Below, one piece after another: positions 1 to 5,493 of a stretch of 5,493 bases of DNA (positions are counted from its first letter, which is position 1; every line of letters begins with the position of its first letter). The DNA lies in the NCBI GenBank assembly GCA_046758005.1, contig JBHHZJ010000154.1, positions 1-5,493 on the forward strand, read 5' to 3'. The translations under genes were made by a program, and so were the position numbers. The notes below the pieces were generated by a model. That model was not told the origin of the DNA. It did no database searches and saw only the letters and a program-made list of their open reading frames with translations. Origin of the DNA: JBHHZJ01 sp046758005 (GTDB lineage Bacteria > Pseudomonadota > Alphaproteobacteria > Kiloniellales > J153).

Positions 1-590
1 CGGTGGCGCTGTCCATCGAGTGGCCGGACCCCGGCCCCGGCGTGCACCAGGTCTTCGCCCTTGCCCAGGGCACCAATACACCCTTCACGGCGATCATGGT
101 CTGCGTGCCCGCGCCGCCCGAGGAAGCGATCCTGTTGCAGCCGCCCGGTGCGACGCTCCCGGTGGGTGAGACCCACACCGTGACGGCCAGTGTGCTCGAC
201 CTTCTGGGCAACCCCATTCCGGGCCTCGATCTCAGCTTCTCCGTAACCGGGGCCAACTCGGCGCTGGGGACGGCGACCACCGGGGCCGACGGCACCGCGG
301 TCTTTTCCTATACGGGCGGCAATGCCGGTCAGGACAGCGTGATCGCCAGCGTGTTCGACGAGATCAGCAACGCCGTCAGCGCCCTCTGGGAGCAGGCGGC
401 CACGGCGCTGACCTGCGACGTGGACGGCGACGCCGACGTGGACATCGCCGACATCAACCTGATCTTCGCCGCGCGCGGCAGCGCGGCCGGGCCCGGGGAT
501 GCGCGCGACCTCGACGGCGACGGCCTGATCACGATCAACGATGCCCGCGGTTGTGTGCTGCAATGCACCAAGGCGCGGTGCGCGCCATGA
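1..590 (+). CDS. Secreted Ig-like/dockerin domain protein, 3' part only
   Basis: Partial gene: the frame is open to the left edge, so the true start lies outside, and the first complete codon is at base 3 (GTG, probably an internal Val). Of the 195 visible residues, about 42-118 form an Ig-like beta-sandwich of the bacterial Big/invasin kind, with the pattern 'LPVGETHTVTASVLD..GNPIPG' then 'TGADGTAVFSYTG'. Residues 138-182 form a type I dockerin with two calcium-loop repeats: D139/D141/D143/D145/D147/D150 and D169/D171/D173/T177/D180. The protein ends in a Cys-rich tail, C184-x3-C188-x4-C193, with another Cys (C138) just before the first loop. Dockerins bind cohesins, and the next gene encodes a cohesin-like domain. 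The protein should act outside the cell, but its N-terminal signal and any catalytic part are not in the window. Domain calls come from motif reading and are firm for the dockerin, softer for the Ig-like part. Confidence 0.88.
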   Translation, partial: VALSIEWPDPGPGVHQVFALAQGTNTPFTAIMVCVPAPPEEAILLQPPGATLPVGETHTVTASVLDLLGNPIPGLDLSFSVTGANSALGTATTGADGTAVFSYTGGNAGQDSVIASVFDEISNAVSALWEQAATALTCDVDGDADVDIADINLIFAARGSAAGPGDARDLDGDGLITINDARGCVLQCTKARCAP

Positions 591-655
591 ACCAGTACAG
601 CCAAATGGTGGCAGGATCAGGTAGATAGCATGTGCCTCAGATTGGGAGAAACACG
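591..655 (+). other. Short intergenic gap between dockerin and cohesin genes
   Basis: These 65 bp show no hairpin followed by a T-run, so no intrinsic terminator separates the dockerin gene from the cohesin gene, which fits co-transcription. No convincing promoter is seen either. A TGGCAGG at 609-615 resembles the -24 half of a sigma-54 promoter but lacks the matching -12 element. The only clear signal is the ribosome binding site GGGAGA at 644-649, six bases before the ATG at 656. Confidence 0.45.
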
Positions 656-1237
656 ATGAAAAGGATTGCTTGGGCGAGCTTGCTCTTGCTCCTCGGCGCC
701 TTCGCCGCGCTGAGGCCAATCCCGGCGGCGGCGGTCACGATCGGCTTCGATCCCCCGTCGCCCTTCGCCGTGACCTCGGGCGACGCGGTCTCGGTCGACA
801 TCGTTGTCTCCGACCTCGGCGGCGGGATCGTGTCCGCCTTCGATCTCGACGTGAGCTACGACACGAGCTTTCTGACAGCCACGAGCGTGACGTTCGGGTT
901 TGACCTCGGCATTCCGTTCTTCTTCGAGGCGCTCACGTCCTTCGACTTGAGCACGCCGGGCCTCGTGGACTTGGCCGAGGTGTCCCTGCTCAGCGACGCC
1001 CAGCTCGTCACCATCCAGGGCCCGTCGGTCATCCTCGCCACGCTCGGCTTTTCGGCGCTTCAGACCGGCACCACCGCGCTCGCCTTCCTCTTCGGTCCCG
1101 GCCAGGACGTGAAAGGCGCGAACAATCAGGTCATCCTGCCGGTGGCCGTTCCGGAGCCGGCGACGTGGCTCGTGTTCGTCTCCGGGTTGGCGGCCTTGAT
1201 GCTGACGCGCCGCCGGACCCGCCGCGCGAGTGCTTGA
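656..1237 (+). CDS. Cohesin-like domain PEP-CTERM sorting protein
   Basis: 193 residues, complete. The start at 656 is preferred over an in-frame GTG at 632 because GGGAGA (644-649) sits six bases upstream and the protein then opens directly with a signal peptide: MKR, a hydrophobic run at 5-18, and an A-rich cleavage region near 24-26. Residues 27-162 match a cohesin-like fold: a 'SGDAVSVDIVVSDL' strand, 'AFDLDVSYDTSFL', and near the end 'LATLGFSALQTGTTAL'. The tail is a textbook PEP-CTERM signal: VPEPATW at 165-171, a hydrophobic segment to about 183, then RRRTRR at 185-190. In this family an exosortase recognises the tail, removes it and places the protein at the cell surface, often in exopolysaccharide-making bacteria. 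The preceding gene ends in a dockerin, so this protein may be its surface receptor (inference). No enzyme motif is seen. Confidence 0.9.
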   Translation: MKRIAWASLLLLLGAFAALRPIPAAAVTIGFDPPSPFAVTSGDAVSVDIVVSDLGGGIVSAFDLDVSYDTSFLTATSVTFGFDLGIPFFFEALTSFDLSTPGLVDLAEVSLLSDAQLVTIQGPSVILATLGFSALQTGTTALAFLFGPGQDVKGANNQVILPVAVPEPATWLVFVSGLAALMLTRRRTRRASA

Positions 1238-1250
1238 TTGGCGCGCCCCG

Positions 1251-3236
1251 CTAAAGACTGAGGCCCACCTTGCGGCCCTCGTAGAACGCCATGTTGGCGT
1301 GGCGCGGGGCGAGGCAGTCGCCGATGGCGTGAATTTCCAGGCCGCTGCCGGCCAGTTCATCCATTAGCGTGGTCTCCGAGCGATTGGCCGTCGCCAGGAT
1401 CAGGGCGTCGCAGGCCAGGCGCCGCTTCGCACCGTCGCGCAGGTCCAGAACCGTCGCCCCGTCGCCGTGCCACTCGGTCACGGCGGAATCCGTCACGGTC
1501 ACGACGCCCAGTTGCCTGAGCTTGCGCCGCAGCGGCCAGTCGGCGGCGGTGCGCACCAGCTCCCACCCGGCCATCGGGTGGGGGGTCACGAGCGTGACCT
1601 CGTGGCCGTGCTCGGCCAGGTGCCAGGCCGTGCCGCAGCCGTGCCAGTGGCCGATGTCGTCGAGCACCAGCACGCGTTTCCCCGGGCGGGCCGCGCGGCT
1701 CATCACGTCCTCGACCGACCAGACGTTGCCGCGCTCGATTCCCGGCAGCCGCGCGAGCTGCGGCAGCGCGCGCTGGAAGCCGGTCTCGGCGGGCTGCGAT
1801 CCGGTGGCAAGGACCACGGCGTCGGCGCCGAAGTCCCGCACCTCGCCCGCCTCCATCGGCGCGTTGAGCCGGACCGAGACCTGCAGGTTCTCGAGCTGGC
1901 CCTCGTACCACGCGATGAGGTCGAGGATTTGGGCCCGGCGCGGCTGCAGCCCGGCCAGGCGGAAGCGCCCGCCCAGATCGCCAGCGGCCTCGGCCAGGGT
2001 GACGTTGTGGCCGCGTTCGGCGGCTGCGCGCGCGGCCTCCAGTCCCGCGGGACCGCCGCCGACCACGAGGACCCGGCGCGGCCGCTCGGCCGGCGTGAAA
2101 CGGTCGCCGCCCCACTCGAACTCGCGGCCCGCCGAGGGATTGATCAGGCACGAGATCCAGTAGTCCCGGTAGCGCCGGCCCCAGCACATCTGGTTGCACG
2201 AGATGCACGGCCGGATGTCCTCGGGCCGACCCTCCATCGCCTTCATGGCCATGTACGGGTCGGCGATCTGGCCGCGCACGATGCTGACCATGTCGGCCTG
2301 GCCCGAGGCGATGACGGTGTTCGCGTTCTCGGGCGTGCGGATGTGGCTTTCGGCCTGGACGCGGGCGTGCCGGACCGCCTGCTTGAGCGCCTCCGCGAAC
2401 GGCGCGCCCAGCTTGTCCTCGTAAAGGAAGGTCGGCATGAGCTTGTAGAAATCGAAGTAGCTGCCCGTCCCGCAGGTGACGTAGTCCATCAGGCCGCGCG
2501 CGTCGTGGTAGGCGACGATCTCCTGCAAGGCCTCCATCGACAGCGAGACCTCGACGTCCGGGTCCATGTTGACCGCCAGGCCGACGATGAAGTCCTCGCC
2601 GACGATCTTGCGGATGCGCCGGACGATCTCGGTGGAAAAGCGCATGCGGTTGTCGAACGAACCGCCCCAGCGGTCCTCGCGCCGGTTCGACCAGGGCGTC
2701 CAGAACTGGTCGATGAGCGCGTGGTATGCGGCGAACAGCTCGACCCCGTCGAAACCGGATTCTTTGGCCCGGCGCGCCGCTTGGGCGAAGGCCTCGATCA
2801 CCTCCTCGATCTCGGCCCCGCTCATCGCGTGGCTGCCGTCGGAATCGTGGTAGGACGGCAGGCCCGAGGGCGACCAGTTGGCCTCGAACGAGTTGTCCGC
2901 GTCGCCGTGCTGGCCGACGTGGTAGATCTGCTGGATCATCACCGCGCCGTATTCGTGGCAGGCCTCGGTGATGCGGCGGAAGTGCGGGACGATGGAATCG
3001 TCCTGGTGGCGGAAGTTGCCGCGCGTGAGCACCCCGGTGCGGTGCGCGGGCACCGGCTCGACCACGATCATCGCCGCGCCGCCGCGCGCGCGTTCGGCGT
3101 AGTAGCCGAGGTGGCGGGCGCCGGGCAGACCGCCTTCGGCCATGTTCGCCGTGTGCGCGCCGAAGTTGAGCCGGTGCTTGAGCGTCTTGTGGCGCAGCGC
3201 GAGCGGCTGGAACAGGTGGGCAAAGCGCTCCGACAT
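1251..3236 (-). CDS. Flavin/4Fe-4S oxidoreductase, TMADH/dienoyl-CoA reductase type
   Basis: 661 residues from the ATG at 3236. An upstream in-frame start at 3311 would add 25 Arg/Ser-rich residues and run into the preceding gene, so it was rejected. Residues 1-340 form an old-yellow-enzyme FMN barrel: MIQQIYHVGQHG near 100-111, 'LIDQFWTPWSNRREDRWGGS' at 174-193, and the phosphate-binding R321-GQIADP. A 4Fe-4S site follows as C344-x2-C347-x3-C351-x11-C363, the spacing I recall for FadH-type enzymes. Next come a dinucleotide fold with VVGGGPAG at 391-398, a second nucleotide-binding region near 522-551 with DDIGHWHGCGTAWHL, and a C-terminal IGDC at 638-641. Family members include trimethylamine, dimethylglycine and N-methylproline demethylases and dienoyl/enoate reductases. 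The substrate cannot be fixed here. The usual barrel His appears replaced by Tyr171 with His172 next to it. It follows the 85-residue gene by 19 bp without a clear ribosome binding site, suggesting coupled translation. Confidence 0.92.
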   Translation of the reverse strand: MSERFAHLFQPLALRHKTLKHRLNFGAHTANMAEGGLPGARHLGYYAERARGGAAMIVVEPVPAHRTGVLTRGNFRHQDDSIVPHFRRITEACHEYGAVMIQQIYHVGQHGDADNSFEANWSPSGLPSYHDSDGSHAMSGAEIEEVIEAFAQAARRAKESGFDGVELFAAYHALIDQFWTPWSNRREDRWGGSFDNRMRFSTEIVRRIRKIVGEDFIVGLAVNMDPDVEVSLSMEALQEIVAYHDARGLMDYVTCGTGSYFDFYKLMPTFLYEDKLGAPFAEALKQAVRHARVQAESHIRTPENANTVIASGQADMVSIVRGQIADPYMAMKAMEGRPEDIRPCISCNQMCWGRRYRDYWISCLINPSAGREFEWGGDRFTPAERPRRVLVVGGGPAGLEAARAAAERGHNVTLAEAAGDLGGRFRLAGLQPRRAQILDLIAWYEGQLENLQVSVRLNAPMEAGEVRDFGADAVVLATGSQPAETGFQRALPQLARLPGIERGNVWSVEDVMSRAARPGKRVLVLDDIGHWHGCGTAWHLAEHGHEVTLVTPHPMAGWELVRTAADWPLRRKLRQLGVVTVTDSAVTEWHGDGATVLDLRDGAKRRLACDALILATANRSETTLMDELAGSGLEIHAIGDCLAPRHANMAFYEGRKVGLSL

Positions 3237-3255
3237 TCGCGCCGCCCGCAATCGC

Positions 3256-3513
3256 TCAGCGCAGGCTCGAGAGGTTGGCGATGAGCGCCGTGTTGGCCCG
3301 GCGGATCTCATCGTAGATCTTGTGCGCCATGTCCCGGTCCTCGCTGCAGCACTCGCTCGCGACCTTGGCGCAACGCTCCGCGCTGTCCCGGTAGGCGTCG
3401 ATCATCGCCCGCTCGATCGCGTCGGCGACCTGCTTGGACTGCCCCGTGCTCGGGCTGAGCTTCAGGACCTCGAAAACGGTCTTGGCGGCCTCTTCCGCGC
3501 GGCTTCGCAACAT
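3256..3513 (-). CDS. Small helical hypothetical protein with three cysteines
   Basis: 85 residues. The ATG at 3513 was chosen over upstream starts because GAGGAGGA (3523-3530 on the minus strand) lies nine bases before it, the best ribosome binding site in the window. Residues upstream of this Met in the same frame are Arg/Gly-rich and look like non-coding DNA. The protein is charged and probably all-helical with no signal peptide or membrane segment, so cytoplasmic. The central part 'VADAIERAMIDAYRDSAERC' (29-48) is followed by a C55-C56 pair and 'DRDMAHKIYDEIRRAN' (59-74). I recall similar small uncharacterised alphaproteobacterial proteins but can name no family. It sits 19 bp before the flavin/Fe-S oxidoreductase and is probably in the same transcript. 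An accessory or regulatory role for that enzyme is only a guess. Coding status is well supported by the ribosome binding site and sensible composition. Confidence 0.78.
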   Translation of the reverse strand: MLRSRAEEAAKTVFEVLKLSPSTGQSKQVADAIERAMIDAYRDSAERCAKVASECCSEDRDMAHKIYDEIRRANTALIANLSSLR

Positions 3514-3602
3514 GGTGATGGGTCCTCCTCGTTCACCGGGCATGCGGGCGCGGCCGCGATCTCGCCGCCGCCGCATGTCCGCCCCCTTGGTGCCGGTGGC
3601 CG

Positions 3603-3630
3603 ATATTACCTCCGCCCGAACTTGCCGCAA
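3603..3630 (-). promoter_or_regulatory. Weak sigma-70-like promoter candidate before the 85-aa gene
   Basis: On the minus strand TTGCGG (3625-3630) and TAATAT (3603-3608) are separated by 16 bp. Each matches the consensus only partly (3/6 and 4/6), but TAATAT is a rare AT-rich spot in this GC-rich gap. Transcription would start near 3596, giving a leader of about 80 bases before the ATG at 3513. A palindromic element (3612-3636) covers the -35 and spacer. Confidence 0.3.
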
Positions 3631-3636
3631 GGGCGG
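3612..3636. repeat. Nested inverted repeats, possible operator
   Basis: Outer arms CCGCC (3612-3616) and GGCGG (3632-3636) enclose an exact odd palindrome CTTGC-C-GCAAG (3621-3631). The inner palindrome lies off-centre by four bases. The element overlaps the candidate -35 and spacer of the promoter for the 85-residue gene, so it could be a repressor site or a leader hairpin. No T-run follows on either strand, so it is not a standard intrinsic terminator. Confidence 0.3.
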
Positions 3637-3658
3637 GCCTGCCTCCCGGCGGTGCGCG

Positions 3659-3696
3659 CGGCGGAGGAGCGGTCGCGAGTCCCGTAGACCCCGCCG
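3659..3696 (-). terminator. Possible hairpin directly after the glycosyltransferase stop
   Basis: CGGCGG (3659-3664) pairs with CCGCCG (3691-3696), and inside it GGTC (3671-3674) pairs with GACC (3687-3690), with a six-base bulge on one side. It begins at the base after the TGA of the glycosyltransferase gene. There is no T-run downstream on the minus strand, so at best it is an imperfect or factor-assisted terminator. In DNA this GC-rich such stems also arise by chance. Confidence 0.22.
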
Positions 3697-4920
3697 TCAA
3701 GCAAGCGTACGCACGAGCCCGAGCAGCCGCTTCAGGTGAACGGCCTCGGCGTGGTTCCGCCCGACGCGCCGTCGCCCCGCGCGCGCCAGTCGGCTCCGAA
3801 GGTCCTCGTCGCGCAGAAGGCGCTCCAAGGCCTCGGTGAACGTCTCCACGCGCCGGGGGTCGGCGAGCAGGCCGGTGGTCCCGTCCTCGATCCAGGTGCC
3901 GATGCCGCCCACGTCGGAGGCCACGACGGCGGCGCCGTGGGCCATCGCCTCGGCGACGACCACCCCCAGAGGTTCGGCCCACACCGACGGCACCGCCACC
4001 ACGTCGGCCTCGCCGTAAAGGGCGTCGAGCCGCTCGTACGTCAAATGGCCCTCGTAGTGGACGCTGAGCGACGGATTGCGCGACATCGCCTCGGCGGCCA
4101 GCCCCTGACAGCGGGACCCATACGCCTCGTCCTCCATCGCCCCGGCGATGCGGAAGACGACCTTGTCGTCCACGCGCGCCCGCGCCAGCGCCTCGATCGC
4201 AATGTGCAACCCCTTCTCCGCCGTGATCCGACCGCTGTACAGCACCACGCGGCGGCCGCGCGCCCGAGGCTTGCGCGGGTGGGACGGCATTCGCACCTGC
4301 CGGGGCAGGACGTGGGTCCTCGGCCCGATCTCCGGCAGGTTGTCGGCCAGGACCTCCTTCATGAAGGCGCTGACCACGACGATCGCGTCGGCGTGCCGCA
4401 GGGAGGCGAGCAGGTCGCGCCGGGTGGCGAGGTCGGCCGGCCCGAAGGACCGCGCGGCGTGCCGCTTGACGCACTGCCCGGCGGCGATGCTCGACAGGCA
4501 GCCCTCCGACAGCGGCTTGCGGCACACGAGGCCGAGGTCCGGATTTAGCGCGCGAAGCTCGGTGAGGCAGGTCGGGTAATGGTCGTGGACGTACCAGAGG
4601 ATTCGGTACGCCCGCCCCGGCCGGTCGAGCGCGCGCAGGATCCGGCCGTCGAAGATGTTGTGCACGAAGACGACGTCCGGTCCCGTCTCCGCCACCACGC
4701 GCAGCACCTCGTCGGAGACGTCCCGCTCGGCGTTCCGGTCGCCGAGCCCGTCGATCCGTACGGCGGAGGCGAGGTCGCCGGGGAGCTCGCCGTGCGCATG
4801 CTCGTAGATCAGGTGGGACTCGATGCCCGCGCGCGCCATCGCGGCGGCGAGCGCGGCGATGTACTCCTCGGTCCCGCCGAAACGGCCGCCCTTCTCGTTG
4901 ATGTGCAGGATCGCGCGCAT
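3697..4920 (-). CDS. GT4-family glycosyltransferase
   Basis: 407 residues, a normal full length for a retaining GT-B glycosyltransferase of family GT4. It transfers a sugar from an activated donor, usually a nucleotide sugar, to a glycan, lipid or other acceptor in the cytoplasm. The N-terminal domain opens with MRAILHINEKGGRFGGTEEY, the glycine-rich loop typical of the fold. The C-terminal donor-binding domain carries GRITAEKG (230-237), whose R231 and K236 correspond to the phosphate-contacting Arg/Lys, and the E-x7-E motif E316...E324 within 'EPLGVVVAEAMAHGAAVVAS'. Residues 113-150 hold four cysteines (C118, C133, C141, C150) after a HDHYP motif, an insertion seen in a subset of GT4 enzymes. 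Neither sugar nor acceptor can be told from sequence. A role in exopolysaccharide or cell-envelope glycans is plausible for an organism with PEP-CTERM proteins, but nothing adjacent proves it. GAGG lies almost against the start codon, so the ribosome binding site is poorly spaced, yet the N-terminus fits the family exactly. Confidence 0.93.
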   Translation of the reverse strand: MRAILHINEKGGRFGGTEEYIAALAAAMARAGIESHLIYEHAHGELPGDLASAVRIDGLGDRNAERDVSDEVLRVVAETGPDVVFVHNIFDGRILRALDRPGRAYRILWYVHDHYPTCLTELRALNPDLGLVCRKPLSEGCLSSIAAGQCVKRHAARSFGPADLATRRDLLASLRHADAIVVVSAFMKEVLADNLPEIGPRTHVLPRQVRMPSHPRKPRARGRRVVLYSGRITAEKGLHIAIEALARARVDDKVVFRIAGAMEDEAYGSRCQGLAAEAMSRNPSLSVHYEGHLTYERLDALYGEADVVAVPSVWAEPLGVVVAEAMAHGAAVVASDVGGIGTWIEDGTTGLLADPRRVETFTEALERLLRDEDLRSRLARAGRRRVGRNHAEAVHLKRLLGLVRTLA

Positions 4921-5020
4921 GTCCTCATTTGCGGGTGCGTGGCGTTGCGGGCAAGATATTTCGGCGCGTGCGACACGCCGATGACATTTGCCGACACGAG
5001 GCCCGCGTTTCGCTGCTAGA

Positions 5021-5048
5021 ATGGCCGGGCCGAATTATTTCCGGCCAT
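5021..5048. promoter_or_regulatory. 8-bp inverted repeat around an AT-rich -10-like box
   Basis: ATGGCCGG (5021-5028) and CCGGCCAT (5041-5048) are exact inverted copies separated by 12 bases. The spacer contains ATTATT, which on the minus strand reads AATAAT (5034-5039), five of six matches to the -10 consensus and pointing toward the glycosyltransferase gene. No good -35 is found 15-19 bp further upstream. It could be an operator over the glycosyltransferase promoter with a leader of about 107 bases. This is inference. Confidence 0.33.
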
Positions 5049-5065
5049 AAGCATACATAAGCATA
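5046..5065. repeat. Perfect 10-bp tandem direct repeat CATAAGCATA
   Basis: CATAAGCATA occurs at 5046-5055 and again at 5056-5065 with no mismatch and no gap. The period is about one helical turn, so both copies face the same side of the DNA, as in direct-repeat regulator sites. The first copy shares its CAT with the right arm of the inverted repeat ending at 5048. The stretch is AT-rich against GC-rich surroundings. Confidence 0.6.
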
Positions 5066-5173
5066 GTTGAGGGGCCGCGATGACCGATACCGCCGCCGCG
5101 CCGTCGGGCACCGACCTCCGTCTCGCCCGGCCAGACCCCGCCCCGCGCTGCATGGAGGCGCCGGCCGCCGCGG

Positions 5174-5202
5174 TTGAAAACAGGGGGCAAAGCCCATACC
5201 TT
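5174..5202 (+). promoter_or_regulatory. Promoter of tRNA-Pro
   Basis: TTGAAA (5174-5179, five of six to TTGACA) and TACCTT (5197-5202, a weak -10) are 17 bp apart. The expected transcription start is near 5208-5210, so the mature tRNA at 5211 would follow with a leader of only a few bases. The good -35, ideal spacing and position make this the likely promoter despite the poor -10. Confidence 0.5.
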
Positions 5203-5210
5203 GCGCCCGA

Positions 5211-5287
<77 letters not shown>

Positions 5288-5318
5288 GCTTGCAGGAACG
5301 GCGGGGCCGGCGAAGAGC

Positions 5319-5493
5319 ATGACCATTCAGGTGCGCATTTTTCGGCAGGCGCAGACGGCGACGCAGTCGGGCCGCGCCAACACCGAGCGCTGGGTCGTCG
5401 AGTTCGAGCCCGAGGCGGCGCGCGAGCCCGAGCCGCTGATGGGCTGGACCAGCTCGGCCGACACCAAGGGCCAGGTGCGCCTGTGGTTCGACA
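5319..5493 (+). CDS. Complex I NDUFS4-like accessory subunit, 5' part only
   Basis: The gene starts at the ATG at 5319 and runs off the right edge; 58 residues are visible. They read MTIQVRIFRQAQTATQSGRA, then 'ERWVVEFEPEA' (23-33) and 'PLMGWTSSADTKGQVRLWF' (39-57). This matches the N-terminal half of the NDUFS4 family (the 18-kDa or 'AQDQ' subunit; ETC complex I conserved region), with the diagnostic MGWTSS-x-DT-x2-QV block. The protein is a supernumerary peripheral-arm subunit of NADH:ubiquinone oxidoreductase, shared by mitochondria and Alphaproteobacteria. The full protein is usually about 100 residues, so roughly 40 are missing. The ribosome binding site is poor: GAAGAG abuts the start codon and AGGA at 5294-5297 is too far upstream. 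Only 31 bp separate it from tRNA-Pro, so it may be expressed by read-through from the tRNA promoter. Confidence 0.9.
   Translation, partial: MTIQVRIFRQAQTATQSGRANTERWVVEFEPEAAREPEPLMGWTSSADTKGQVRLWFD

Larger units (their letters stand above)
4921..5210. other. Divergent intergenic region, glycosyltransferase to tRNA-Pro
   Basis: About 290 bp without a credible gene. It contains, left to right, an imperfect hairpin CGGCGcGTG-CGA-CACGCCG (4962-4980), an 8-bp inverted repeat (5021-5048), a 10-bp tandem repeat (5046-5065) and the tRNA promoter (5174-5202). An open frame starting at 5080 behind a GAGGGG has coding-like signals at its start but runs straight through the tRNA gene, so it was not called. 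Confidence 0.6.

Noticed and set aside
607..626. Sigma-54 promoter before the PEP-CTERM gene
   Set aside because: TGGCAGG resembles the -24 element, but the expected GC ten bases after the GG is TA, so the -12 element is missing. PEP-CTERM genes are sometimes sigma-54 controlled, which is why it was examined.
632..655. Upstream GTG start for the cohesin PEP-CTERM protein
   Set aside because: It would put eight residues ahead of the signal peptide, and GGGAGA is correctly spaced for the ATG at 656 instead.
617..1360. 247-codon open frame on the minus strand across the cohesin gene
   Set aside because: Low-complexity Arg/Glu/Gly-rich translation without motifs. It overlaps the whole PEP-CTERM gene, which has a clear signal peptide, domain and sorting tail.
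1467..3284. 605-codon open frame on the plus strand, antisense to the oxidoreductase
   Set aside because: It is the shadow of a real gene with strong family motifs. Its translation is rich in Arg, Ala, Gly, Val and His with no recognisable domain, as expected for the reverse frame of GC-rich coding DNA.
3237..3311. Upstream start for the oxidoreductase adding 25 residues
   Set aside because: The extension is Arg/Ser-rich, unlike the family N-terminus (MSERFAHLFQPL), and would overlap the end of the 85-residue gene.
3697..4920. Large open frames overlapping the glycosyltransferase on both strands
   Set aside because: Arg/Ala/Gly-rich translations without motifs; the glycosyltransferase frame carries all the family residues.
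5017..5022. TAGAAT as a plus-strand -10 box
   Set aside because: Five of six matches, but no -35 at 15-19 bp; the nearest TTGCCG (4988-4993) is 23 bp away.

Overview
The window looks like chromosomal DNA of a GC-rich alphaproteobacterium. GC content was judged by eye, not computed. The best lineage marker is the truncated gene at the right edge, an NDUFS4-type accessory subunit of respiratory complex I, which among bacteria is typical of Alphaproteobacteria. The organism also makes PEP-CTERM surface proteins, so it should carry an exosortase elsewhere in the genome. No insertion sequence, phage gene or CRISPR array is visible.

Left region (1-1237, plus strand): the 3' end of a secreted protein with an Ig-like domain and a C-terminal dockerin. 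It is followed 65 bp later by a small exported protein made of one cohesin-like domain and a PEP-CTERM sorting tail. Cohesins bind dockerins, so the two neighbours plausibly form a surface anchor and its client, outside any cellulosome. This is the most interesting system here.

Middle region (1251-4920, minus strand, read right to left): a GT4-family glycosyltransferase; a 183-bp gap with a weak promoter candidate; an 85-residue helical protein with a very good ribosome binding site; and, 19 bp after it, a 661-residue flavin/iron-sulfur oxidoreductase of the trimethylamine dehydrogenase / 2,4-dienoyl-CoA reductase type. The last two look like one operon. The oxidoreductase converges on the cohesin gene with only 13 bp between stops.

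Right region (4921-5493): a 290-bp divergent intergenic region holding an 8-bp inverted repeat and a perfect 10-bp tandem repeat, then tRNA-Pro(UGG) with its own promoter almost touching the gene, and 31 bp later the start of the NDUFS4-like gene. No terminator is seen between the tRNA and that gene, so they may be co-transcribed.

The large open frames antisense to the oxidoreductase and across the tRNA are GC-driven or tRNA-translation artefacts and were left out.
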